Source: a virus. From it: a DNA stretch of 21,934 nt. Both the position numbers and the translations under genes were made by a program. Below the pieces are notes generated by a model. That model searched no databases, was not told the DNA's origin, and was given only the letters and a program-made list of their open reading frames with translations. The stretch is taken from IMG/VR virus record IMGVR_UViG_3300036864_000137, positions 1 through 21,934 of that record; one strand, 5' to 3'. Positions 6,529 through 12,520 of this stretch are shown piece after piece; the first letter of the stretch is position 1, and each line of letters begins with the position of its first letter.

Positions 6529-7890
6529 CTAGCGCCCCGTGTGCACGGCGAGCCGCGCCGCGAGGTCGTTCGCCAGCTTGTCGAGCTTGGCGCCCTCGGC
6601 GTAGACGAGGCCGTCGAAGTGGACGTGGTAGATGTACGTGTTGGAGGGTGCCGCTACTGCTGCCACCTGTTGGCTGCTCGGAATCCGCCGCACCTCCTCG
6701 CCGCCATGGGCCATGATCAGCTGCGGCGCCCCGATCGGACCTGGCACGATGCCGCCCCACTTGAAGCCGGGGACGTGGAGGTTATGGAGCGCGCCGGTGA
6801 TCCCGGAGATGTTGAAGCTGGCGAGCGAGAGAAAGAGCTGGACGAGGTTGCCCAGGTTGCGCCCCAGCCAATCGAGGATCGGACGCAGGTGATCCATGAT
6901 CCAACCGCCGAATTCCTTCAAGCCGGCGAAGGCTTTATCGACCGCGTCGTGGAACCAGCCGACGTTCTTGTAGGCCCACACCACACCGACGACAAGGGCT
7001 GCGATGGCCAGGATGACCAGGCCGATCGGGTTCGCGCTCAGGGCTACGTTGAGGAGCCACTGCGCACCCGTCCAGGCCAAGGTCGCCGCGCGCACGATGC
7101 CGGATTTGATGGCCGCGAAGGCAGCGGTATTGCCGAAGAGTTTGACGCCCTCAATCGTCGGCCCGAGAACAAGCCCGAGACTGTAGAAGCCAGCTGACAA
7201 CCCCGGAAGCATGGCTAGAAAGGGTTGGGCTGGTCCAAGAGCCGCGCCGATTGATTCCTTCCACTCATCGATCGAATCGCGCATCTTGTCGATCGATCCC
7301 GATGTCGAGTTGCCATATGTCACGGCCTGACCGCCGAACTTCTGCTGGATGGCGGCGAAGAGTTCGGCTTGAGATGCGCCCTTCTGAATCGTGATGCCGT
7401 AGCGTCCGAGAACGTTCACGTTCTCGTCCGTCGCCTTGCCCAGAAGTTTCGACGCCGTCTGCAGGTCGATGTGCGCACCGCGCGCAAGATCCATGGCGAG
7501 CGGTAGGCGACGCATCGCCTCATCGACGGAGCCCGTTTGCGCGATCAGGAGTGAGAGGGAATCCCGCGTCTGATCATCGGTGAAGGCGAGAGCCTGATTT
7601 TTCTTGATCAGGTCGTCGATGACACCGCCCGTTTGATCCATATCGACGCCGGCATTCTTCATGGCCTGGCGAAGACGATCAACAGACGCAGCATCGTCGG
7701 CCGCAGCTTGGGCAGAATCCGACAAGAAGCCACTGACTGTAGTTGTGGCTAGGCCCACGGTTGACCAGACGGCCAACAGGCTTACGGCGCTACCCTTCAA
7801 TTTCGCGAGTTTGCCTTCAGCCGACGTAATGCCAGGCCCGGTCTGATCCTGCGCGGACAGAACTATGTTCAGTGCTGCGTCGCTAGCCAT
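6529..7890 (-). CDS. Tail tape measure protein (short)
   Basis: 453 residues. Order: an N-terminal polar helical part (ALNIVLSAQDQTGPGITSAE), a long helical middle (about 50-230), hydrophobic helices at about 255-315 (WLLNVALSANPIGLVILAIA, then ALVVGVVWAYKNV), and a C-terminal Gly-rich segment (GGIVPGPIGAPQLIMAHGGE) typical of tape measure proteins. These proteins set tail length and help DNA entry. It is short for the family; the usual rule of about 0.15 nm per residue gives a tail near 65-70 nm. A strong ribosome site (GGAGG, 4 bases) precedes the ATG. Its start overlaps the end of the frameshifted tail chaperone frame by 8 bases, as is usual for this gene pair. Confidence 0.92.
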   Translation of the reverse strand: MASDAALNIVLSAQDQTGPGITSAEGKLAKLKGSAVSLLAVWSTVGLATTTVSGFLSDSAQAAADDAASVDRLRQAMKNAGVDMDQTGGVIDDLIKKNQALAFTDDQTRDSLSLLIAQTGSVDEAMRRLPLAMDLARGAHIDLQTASKLLGKATDENVNVLGRYGITIQKGASQAELFAAIQQKFGGQAVTYGNSTSGSIDKMRDSIDEWKESIGAALGPAQPFLAMLPGLSAGFYSLGLVLGPTIEGVKLFGNTAAFAAIKSGIVRAATLAWTGAQWLLNVALSANPIGLVILAIAALVVGVVWAYKNVGWFHDAVDKAFAGLKEFGGWIMDHLRPILDWLGRNLGNLVQLFLSLASFNISGITGALHNLHVPGFKWGGIVPGPIGAPQLIMAHGGEEVRRIPSSQQVAAVAAPSNTYIYHVHFDGLVYAEGAKLDKLANDLAARLAVHTGR

Positions 7891-8484
7891 CCTTCCTCCG
7901 CTTCAGGATTTCCCGCCCGTCGTCTTCCGCTCGCCACATCTCTCGGAGGTCGTCAACGACGTCAGCCGGTGCCGCCATCAGTTCATCCCAGGTCCAGCCA
8001 GCGCGCGTCATTGTCGCCAGGTCGTTCAGGCGTCCGCCGTGGTCTCCTCCGCTCCCACCGTAGGCAAAGGCGGCGAGGGCGGCTGCGTAAAACCCGGCTT
8101 GGGCTTCACCATCCTCCGCACCAGTTCCATTTGGATCTTTTCCGCCGTCTCATCGAGACCATTGATGTGCTCGTCGTCGATGGGAGCGGGGATGCAATCG
8201 CCATCGTGAGGATGTTCTTCCCTGATGCAGAACTCTGGGCCGCCCCAAGCCTTGATGGTCCGCTTCAGCAGTTCGAGATTGGATGCCGCATAGGCAGGTT
8301 CGCCAGAAGGTTCCTGATGGCCGTTACTACGAACGGCGGCAGCAATCACTCCCGAGAGGAGCTTCTCTTTGATGGCCTCGCGGTCGCCGTAGTTCAGGCT
8401 GGTGAGTAGATCTACCCAGCTTTGCCCTTCCCCTTCTCCATCCGGCCAGAATCGCTCTACGGTTTTAATGACAAAGTGGCTCAA
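7883..8484 (-). CDS. Tail assembly chaperone GT fusion made by -1 frameshift
   Basis: The long form of the tail chaperone. Translation follows the 152-residue frame up to Phe132, slips back one base on GGGTTTT (8095-8089) and continues in the -1 frame. The added 68 residues begin YAAALAAFAYGGSGG and include TRAGWTWDELMAAPADVVDD, ending LKRRKDG with TAG at 7885-7883; total about 200 residues. The extension has the GWTWDEL...P..V..L..MW character of T-type extensions. In lambda and many long-tailed phages G and GT bind the tape measure and recruit tail tube subunits. The position between tube and tape measure genes is the family position. An internal ATG in the T part could also start alone, but this is less likely. 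Confidence 0.85.
8026..8484 (-). CDS. Tail assembly chaperone (G-like short form)
   Basis: 152 residues, the product when no frameshift occurs. It contains SWVDLLTSLNYGDREAIKEK, a pattern typical of tail chaperones, and ends in a Pro-rich tail (PPSPPLPTVGAEETTADA) that lies after the slip site and is probably dispensable. The start is TTG at 8484; GGAGG lies 12 bases before it, a long spacing. An ATG nearer to that GGAGG is out of frame and stops after four codons, so TTG remains the best choice. It is separated from the tail tube gene by a 234-base stretch that carries an opposite-strand gene. Confidence 0.85.
   Translation of the reverse strand: MSHFVIKTVERFWPDGEGEGQSWVDLLTSLNYGDREAIKEKLLSGVIAAAVRSNGHQEPSGEPAYAASNLELLKRTIKAWGGPEFCIREEHPHDGDCIPAPIDDEHINGLDETAEKIQMELVRRMVKPKPGFTQPPSPPLPTVGAEETTADA
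8089..8095 (-). promoter_or_regulatory. Programmed -1 frameshift slippery heptamer GGGTTTT
   Basis: On the minus strand G_GGT_TTT is in the exact X_XXY_YYZ register of the chaperone frame (CCG GGT TTT ACG). The -1 frame is open from here to 7883 and encodes a T-like extension, so this is a canonical slip site. A downstream stimulatory RNA structure was not worked out. Confidence 0.85.
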
Positions 8485-8495
8485 GTTGGTAACAT
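8468..8495 (+). promoter_or_regulatory. Candidate sigma70-type promoter for the antisense lipoprotein gene
   Basis: ATGACA (8468-8473) matches TTGACA at 5 of 6 bases and TAACAT (8490-8495) matches TATAAT at 4 of 6, with a 16-base spacer. Transcription would begin just before the ATG at 8507, giving an almost leaderless message, which fits the absence of a ribosome site there. Such matches arise by chance, so this is tentative. Confidence 0.25.
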
Positions 8496-8506
8496 CCCTC
8501 CTCGGA

Positions 8507-8722
8507 ATGCGCGGGCTACTTTTAGGCGTCTGTGTTGCGGTGACAATGGGATGCGGATCGGGATTCGATACGACCCACTGGTCGTGCTACGACGAACCTC
8601 GCGCTTCACAACCGGGTGGCGCGCCCCACAAGTTCGACGACGAGGGCTCGCACATCTGCTCCAAGGCCGAACTGGATAAGGCCGGAATCGATCCTTCGGT
8701 ACGGCCGGAGGATCAGCGCTAG
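8507..8722 (+). CDS. Predicted small lipoprotein on the opposite strand (candidate moron)
   Basis: Starting at ATG 8507 it gives 71 residues: MRGLLLGVCVAVTMGC, a short basic start, a hydrophobic core and Cys16 in a lipobox-like VTMGC, followed by a polar mature part (FDTTHWSCYDEPRASQPGG, then DDEGSHICSKAELDKAG). The lipobox is not ideal (Thr-Met-Gly-Cys). Two further cysteines could form a disulphide. An alternative ATG at 8468 lengthens the signal region by 13 residues. No ribosome site precedes either start. It is the only convincing plus-strand gene inside the late operon, filling the 234-base hole between chaperone and tail tube, where the minus strand has no credible gene. A lysogenic-conversion protein such as a superinfection-exclusion lipoprotein is possible but unproven. 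Confidence 0.55.
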   Translation: MRGLLLGVCVAVTMGCGSGFDTTHWSCYDEPRASQPGGAPHKFDDEGSHICSKAELDKAGIDPSVRPEDQR

Positions 8723-9705
8723 GGCAGCGCGCTCAGGGCGTTCGCGACCGCTGCACTCAGGTCATAGCCCAATGTCGCGTCATATTGGGCCTTCAGCGTC
8801 CCCGTGAAGATCGTGTTCGTATCGCGGTCCCCGACGTCGTAGGAGGTCCACACGCCAGGCAGAACGATGTCGATCGACTTCGGCGTAGTCGGCGAGCTGC
8901 CGGCGATGTTAGAGCCGGTGATGGTCAGCCGCGCCACGCGCGCCGTCCCGGCGTCGTAGCTCGCCTTCTCGGTCACCGTGGCGGCGTTGCCCTCGAACGT
9001 GCACTCGAGCGTGTAGTTGCGCCGCTCGCGGCCCATGCCGGTGTACTTGGTGCCGACGCCGTCCATGAAGGACTTCGGGTTCAGATTGTTCTCGATCGTG
9101 AGCTTGAAGCCGATGAAGCGTCCGGTCATGTAGGAGGAAGGAACGGCGCCGGCGTTGCCGATCGCCAGCTTGGCGAGGTGCGCAACCGCATCCTCGACGA
9201 TGCGATCGGAGAGCGCGCCGGTAAAGGTCGCAGTTGCCCAGTCGTCGACGACGACGTCGGCCTTGAACTTGAGGCCTTCGTTCAAGGCAGCCGACATCTC
9301 GAACTTGTCCACCATGCCGAAGCCTGACTTCCAGGCCTGCGTGTCGTCGCCCCACTCGAAGGTGGCCGACTTCAGGTCATCAACGGTCGTGGTCGGAACA
9401 AACGTGTAGGTGTAAACCGTCGTGTTGCCGAGGACACCGGTAACGCCGCCCTTCAGCGCAAGCTGGAACCACCAAGCGAGATCCTCATAGGAGACGGTCC
9501 CCTCAAACGGGAACTTGGCGTCGATCAGGCCGGGGAACGACCGGTAGCTGTTGACGAGCGTGCCGCGCTGCTCGTCGTCGATCTGGATGATCTTGGGCTT
9601 GTCCTCCATCATCCCCTTGCCATAGACCTTCCGCGTTGCGGCAACCTGAGTCCCGCGCGTGGTCTCTAGGCCACTCTGTGTCTTACGTAGCGTGACCTCG
9701 CCCAA
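8719..9705 (-). CDS. Major tail tube protein
   Basis: 328 residues, long for a siphovirus tube protein, beta-rich with a central helix (IVEDAVAHLAKLAIG). The N-terminal segment (GEVTLRKTQSGLETTRGTQV) and SYEDLAWWFQLALKGG look like the tail tube family found in actinophages and related phages; the position before the chaperone/tape measure pair supports this. The TTG start at 9705 has GGAGG 8 bases upstream. The gene lies three bases after the small protein before it. The tube subunits polymerise around the tape measure to form the tail shaft. The extra length suggests an inserted surface domain in the second half (about 200-300), which is inference. Confidence 0.8.
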   Translation of the reverse strand: MGEVTLRKTQSGLETTRGTQVAATRKVYGKGMMEDKPKIIQIDDEQRGTLVNSYRSFPGLIDAKFPFEGTVSYEDLAWWFQLALKGGVTGVLGNTTVYTYTFVPTTTVDDLKSATFEWGDDTQAWKSGFGMVDKFEMSAALNEGLKFKADVVVDDWATATFTGALSDRIVEDAVAHLAKLAIGNAGAVPSSYMTGRFIGFKLTIENNLNPKSFMDGVGTKYTGMGRERRNYTLECTFEGNAATVTEKASYDAGTARVARLTITGSNIAGSSPTTPKSIDIVLPGVWTSYDVGDRDTNTIFTGTLKAQYDATLGYDLSAAVANALSALP

Positions 9706-9708
9706 CGG

Positions 9709-9900
9709 TTATTCCTCCTCTGCCTTCGTTACTGGAACGTAGAGGCCGCTGGCGACGAGCTCTTTCGCACGCTCGAGCGACACCTCATCAGGCGCACTCG
9801 GTTCCTCGACGATCTTGAGGTCGGACTGGGGCACGCCGTTGAGGAACAGATCTGCTCGACCGACGAACCTCAGTGAATTCGGAGCTTTACGCGGCGCCAT
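9709..9900 (-). CDS. Small connector-region protein of unknown function
   Basis: 63 residues: a basic start (MAPRKAPNSLRFVGRADLFL), a middle acidic part and a short helix (SLERAKELVASGLYVPV). The A..L...G.Y.PV pattern is seen in small phage proteins of the head-tail joining region. It overlaps the end of the tail-terminator-like gene by 14 bases and runs up to the tail tube gene. No catalytic or binding motif is visible. A structural or assembly role is inferred from position only. Confidence 0.65.
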   Translation of the reverse strand: MAPRKAPNSLRFVGRADLFLNGVPQSDLKIVEEPSAPDEVSLERAKELVASGLYVPVTKAEEE

Positions 9901-10381
9901 ATGTGACGGCCTCCTTCTGAGTGACTGTTAAGAACCATTCCAGGCAGAGCCGATCGGGATAGATGGATTCGACGATGCCTGGCGTGCGACGGAGTTCGGC
10001 GTTTGTCCAGACGCCAGCGAGAACTGTCTTCGCCGCAAAGGCGGCGACATAGAGGGGCACGAAGGCTACGGCCAAGCCCAGGGCTGTCGGGATTTCCGAG
10101 CGACCCAATGCCAGACAGAGCTGCATGCGGATCGTGTGCCTGAAGACGGTCAGATCACCTACTGAGGAGCCATCGGGATTGATCTCGAGGCCATCCCAAA
10201 AGGAAACGTGCGCCGGTCCGTCCTCGTTGAGATTGTTCGGCTCCGGCGGGAGCGAATACGCGACCAGCACGCCGCTGATGCCACCTGCACCCTTATAGAC
10301 GCCAGGTCTGCCGGAAAGTGCCGCCCCGCCCGCGATATTCGCCGTAGCGTCCAGGATCGGTCGAGGATTGCCGCCGGCCAC
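9887..10381 (-). CDS. Tail terminator / tail completion-like protein
   Basis: 164 residues starting with GTG four bases after the stop of the gp10-like gene. The sequence mixes beta strands and a helix (PTALGLAVAFVPLYVAAFAA) and ends with a strand (LCLEWFLTVTQKEAVTYGAA). In HK97-type gene order the gene between the gp10-like connector and the tail tube is usually the tail terminator, which caps the tail and joins it to the head. The assignment rests on position and general fold character; I do not see a diagnostic motif. Confidence 0.6.
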   Translation of the reverse strand: MAGGNPRPILDATANIAGGAALSGRPGVYKGAGGISGVLVAYSLPPEPNNLNEDGPAHVSFWDGLEINPDGSSVGDLTVFRHTIRMQLCLALGRSEIPTALGLAVAFVPLYVAAFAAKTVLAGVWTNAELRRTPGIVESIYPDRLCLEWFLTVTQKEAVTYGAA

Positions 10382-10385
10382 GGAT

Positions 10386-10871
10386 TCAGCGTCTCCTCAG
10401 AGCGTTCCGCAGCATCTCCTGGAACACTGCGAGTACCTGGCCACGCTTTGCCTCCAGCGTGGCCTCCATGATTGGATGACCGCGCGTTCCGCGGCGCGCG
10501 ATGGCGCGGGCAACCAGGAAGGCGCTCGAGCGGCTGCGGATCTGGCCCTTGCGCTTCAGCCAAGCAGCGATGCGCCGAATGGGCGGCATCTTCCGACCCG
10601 GGAACGTGGAACGAATCGAGAAGACCGCTCCTGCCGTACTCGGCTCCAGGATCCCGCGCAATCCCTCTCCAGCGCCGCGAATTCTGTAGCGGATCTGGCG
10701 CCGGACTCGACCTTCCGGACTGTGCACCCGGCTCTGCGCCTCCTGCTTCAGGAGAAGCAGCGCTCGGTGCATGGCCGCCCGCCGACGCGCCTCCAGGTCG
10801 CGACGCAGGACCCCCAGCGTGGCTCCCAGCAGATCTGCGCCCTCTAGGCGAACCTTCAGCTGGACCGGCAT
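10386..10871 (-). CDS. HK97 gp10-like head-tail connector protein
   Basis: 161 residues, very basic. It has the helix-then-strands plan of the HK97 gp10 family: RRDLEARRRAAMHRALLLLK, then QSRVHSPEGRVRRQIRYRI where the family has a P.dTG.LR...-like segment, and a C-terminal helix after RGTRGHPIMEATLEA. The protein would form the ring that closes the neck and receives the tail. Its ATG overlaps the preceding stop (TGATG). The high Arg content (over 20 Arg) is notable and may reflect DNA proximity in the neck. Confidence 0.75.
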   Translation of the reverse strand: MPVQLKVRLEGADLLGATLGVLRRDLEARRRAAMHRALLLLKQEAQSRVHSPEGRVRRQIRYRIRGAGEGLRGILEPSTAGAVFSIRSTFPGRKMPPIRRIAAWLKRKGQIRSRSSAFLVARAIARRGTRGHPIMEATLEAKRGQVLAVFQEMLRNALRRR

Positions 10872-11488
10872 CAGAAGACCTCCGGCCGATCCATGCCGTG
10901 CTTCCTGAGAACGGCGATGGAACGCGGACTCAGGGAGCGCGGAATGTTGTCCTCCGAGAAGGTGCCGATGGCGCCTTGGAGGCCGATCGCTTCGGAGTCT
11001 CCGCTCCCGCGCATGCGCCAGCCTCGGACCACGAGCTCGAGGCAGACCTCTTTGATTTCGTCCGGGGTTGCCGCCCAGCCGAAATCGCCCGTAATCGAAA
11101 TCGTGCGCTTGCCGGCGCCGAAGTAGCCATAGCCGGACGTGGACTGATCAGAGAGTTCGATCCAGCGCGCCGGCCATCCGTTGGGCCTGCCTCCAGGCTC
11201 CAGGAAATAGTCCGTCGAGGCGACCGTCTGCGGAGATCCGTTTGTGCCAGCTTTGACGGTCAGCGTGGTCACGGCGTTCAGCGGCCAGGCCCAGGGCAAG
11301 AAGAGAATCCGGGAGCCGTCGCCGTCAAACGTCCGAGTGACGCTCGTGCTGAGATCGAAGAACTGCCCGGTCAGGCGATCCACATCGCGCGAGGCGCGCG
11401 TGATGAGCGATGTCAAGAACGCGTCCGAGCCGGTGTCCATGTCGACCAGCTGCGCCTTGACCTCGGAGAGGGTCAGATAGTCGCCCAT
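10871..11488 (-). CDS. Head-tail connector protein (gp6-like adaptor)
   Basis: 205 residues with the gp6/Phage_connect-type pattern: an N-terminal helical part (YLTLSEVKAQLVDMDTGSDA, then FLTSLITRASRDVDRLTGQFF), a beta middle (FDGDGSRILFLPWAWPL, VTTLTV) and a C-terminal helix (EIKEVCLELVVRGWRMRG). These adaptors bind under the portal as a 12- or 13-mer. Order (capsid, adaptor, gp10-like, terminator, tube) is as expected. A GGAG ribosome site lies close to the ATG. The length is greater than HK97 gp6 because of a longer middle beta domain. Confidence 0.8.
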   Translation of the reverse strand: MGDYLTLSEVKAQLVDMDTGSDAFLTSLITRASRDVDRLTGQFFDLSTSVTRTFDGDGSRILFLPWAWPLNAVTTLTVKAGTNGSPQTVASTDYFLEPGGRPNGWPARWIELSDQSTSGYGYFGAGKRTISITGDFGWAATPDEIKEVCLELVVRGWRMRGSGDSEAIGLQGAIGTFSEDNIPRSLSPRSIAVLRKHGMDRPEVF

Positions 11489-11494
11489 CCGCTC

Positions 11495-11941
11495 CTAGCC
11501 GATCTCGAGCACGTAGTAGCTGGGGACGCCGTAGTCCGTGTTGGCCCCGATGCCCTGCGTCACCGTGCGGACGCGATAACCGGACGGGAGCAGCAGCGGG
11601 TACGGCAGCGAACCCGAAGAGCGGATGTTGGGAGTCGCCCCGATCTGGCCTGTCAAGGGCAGCGAGGGCGCCCACGAGTAGGCCGCTGTGGTGCTCACTG
11701 CCTGAGCCGCAGACGTGCCTGGCGATTCCAAGATGACGTTGGCTCCGTCATCGATCTGCAGGATCGGGAGCGGAGTCTGCGTAATGCCCTGGACAAGCTG
11801 CACGTTTACGCAGAGCAGCAGCCAGAACTTGCCGGCGGGGACCGCGTCACTGACTTCTGAACCCGCGGCCGGATTGGCGCCGGCAACCCGCTTGTAGACC
11901 CAGATGTTGCTGGGAAGCGGAAGGTCAGCCACGCCGCTCAC
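11495..11941 (-). CDS. Virion structural protein, possible head decoration
   Basis: 148 residues, nearly all beta (KFWLLLCVNVQLVQGITQTP, then PLPILQIDDGANVILES), with LPSGYRVRTVTQGIG near the end. This looks like a small beta-sandwich found in the head region of related phages. The GTG start at 11941 overlaps the end of the gene before by 17 bases; another GTG at 11932 gives a smaller overlap. No transmembrane segment or enzymatic motif is present. Decoration or minor capsid function is inferred from its place between capsid and connector genes. Confidence 0.6.
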   Translation of the reverse strand: MSGVADLPLPSNIWVYKRVAGANPAAGSEVSDAVPAGKFWLLLCVNVQLVQGITQTPLPILQIDDGANVILESPGTSAAQAVSTTAAYSWAPSLPLTGQIGATPNIRSSGSLPYPLLLPSGYRVRTVTQGIGANTDYGVPSYYVLEIG

Positions 11942-12152
11942 CCCGCTTGACCCCGGGCTCGTCCGTGGCTTCCTCGAGGTCGGGACGGAGCGGAGCCTTG
12001 GCCGGCTCGAAGAGATCCGCGCGCTCCTTCACGAAAGGATGGTTGGCGCGGAAAAGCTCGCCTCTTGCCACGAAGACGGGCTTGTCCTGGTACGTGGTGT
12101 GGAAGCTTTCCTTCGCCACCACAAGATCGGAACCGGCTGCTTTCTTAGGCAT
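11925..12152 (-). CDS. Small head-region protein
   Basis: 75 residues beginning MPKKAAGSDLVVAKESFHTT and containing RGELFRANHPFVKERADLFE, then an acidic, charged tail. The G..v.A.HP.VK.R..LF motif is frequent in small proteins encoded just after phage capsid genes. The start is firm: AGGAGG lies 7 bases before the ATG at 12152. That ribosome site sits inside the last codons of the LAGLIDADG gene, consistent with the endonuclease having inserted between the capsid gene and this one. The function is unknown. Confidence 0.75.
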   Translation of the reverse strand: MPKKAAGSDLVVAKESFHTTYQDKPVFVARGELFRANHPFVKERADLFEPAKAPLRPDLEEATDEPGVKRGERRG

Positions 12153-12489
12153 GCATCTGCCTCCTGTTAGGTGATGGTCGAAGACGATGGACAAAGGCGA
12201 GGATCGTCTTGGCTCGCGTTTGGCGACGAGAACCGAGCCAAGGCCAGAAGGCCGCGATCAGTGCTTGGACTGTTTCATGGCGGCCGGCGACCCAGCGAAA
12301 TTCTCGATCCTGTTCGTATTTGTAGATCTTCCCGAAGCCGACGATGCGTCGGAACCGATTGATCACATCCTCGTCATTGGTCGCGAGGATTGCTTGAACC
12401 GTCGGTGCTTTCCCACCAGTGATCGTCAGGCAGCCCTCGCCTTCGAAAAGGCCAGCCGCCCACGCGATGTCCGAAACGGGAGCGAGCAT
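12145..12489 (-). CDS. LAGLIDADG-type homing endonuclease (free-standing)
   Basis: 114 residues from ATG 12489. A single LAGLIDADG-like motif reads AAGLFEGEG (residues 11-19), with Glu18 at the usual catalytic acid position. The rest follows the one-motif pattern: TNDEDVINRFRRIVGFGKIY in the middle and a late helix after WPWLGSRRQTRAKTILAF. One-motif enzymes work as dimers that cut long target sites and spread their own gene. The gene is free-standing, not in an intron or intein, and lies between the capsid gene and a small head gene, where it overlaps the latter by 8 bases. GGGAG is 7 bases before the ATG, but both are inside a hairpin. A TTG at 12516 is a weaker alternative start. Confidence 0.8.
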   Translation of the reverse strand: MLAPVSDIAWAAGLFEGEGCLTITGGKAPTVQAILATNDEDVINRFRRIVGFGKIYKYEQDREFRWVAGRHETVQALIAAFWPWLGSRRQTRAKTILAFVHRLRPSPNRRQMHA

Positions 12490-12502
12490 GAGCCCGCTCC
12501 CG
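12477..12502 (-). promoter_or_regulatory. GC-rich hairpin covering the endonuclease start; possible terminator after capsid gene
   Basis: On the minus strand CGGGAGCG pairs perfectly with CGCTCCCG; inside, a G/T opposition is followed by two more pairs and a TCAT loop. The loop and its closing bases carry the ATG start of the endonuclease, and the 5' arm holds its GGGAG. It begins 19 bases after the capsid stop and is followed by TTTCGG, so it may act as a partial terminator as well as a translation switch. The palindrome is seen directly; its role is inference. Confidence 0.6.
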
Positions 12503-12520
12503 CCTTGTGTTCTCAACCCT

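Noticed and set aside
8482-8496. Four-codon frame ATG TTA CCA ACT TGA just before the tail chaperone start
   Set aside because: It is only one base from its GGAGG and too short to judge; a leader peptide with regulatory function cannot be argued from this alone.
10472-11860. A 462-codon open frame on the plus strand
   Set aside because: It runs antisense to three well-supported late genes (the gp10-like and gp6-like connectors and the head protein), has no ribosome site, and its Pro/Arg/Ala-rich translation is typical of shadow frames in GC-rich DNA.
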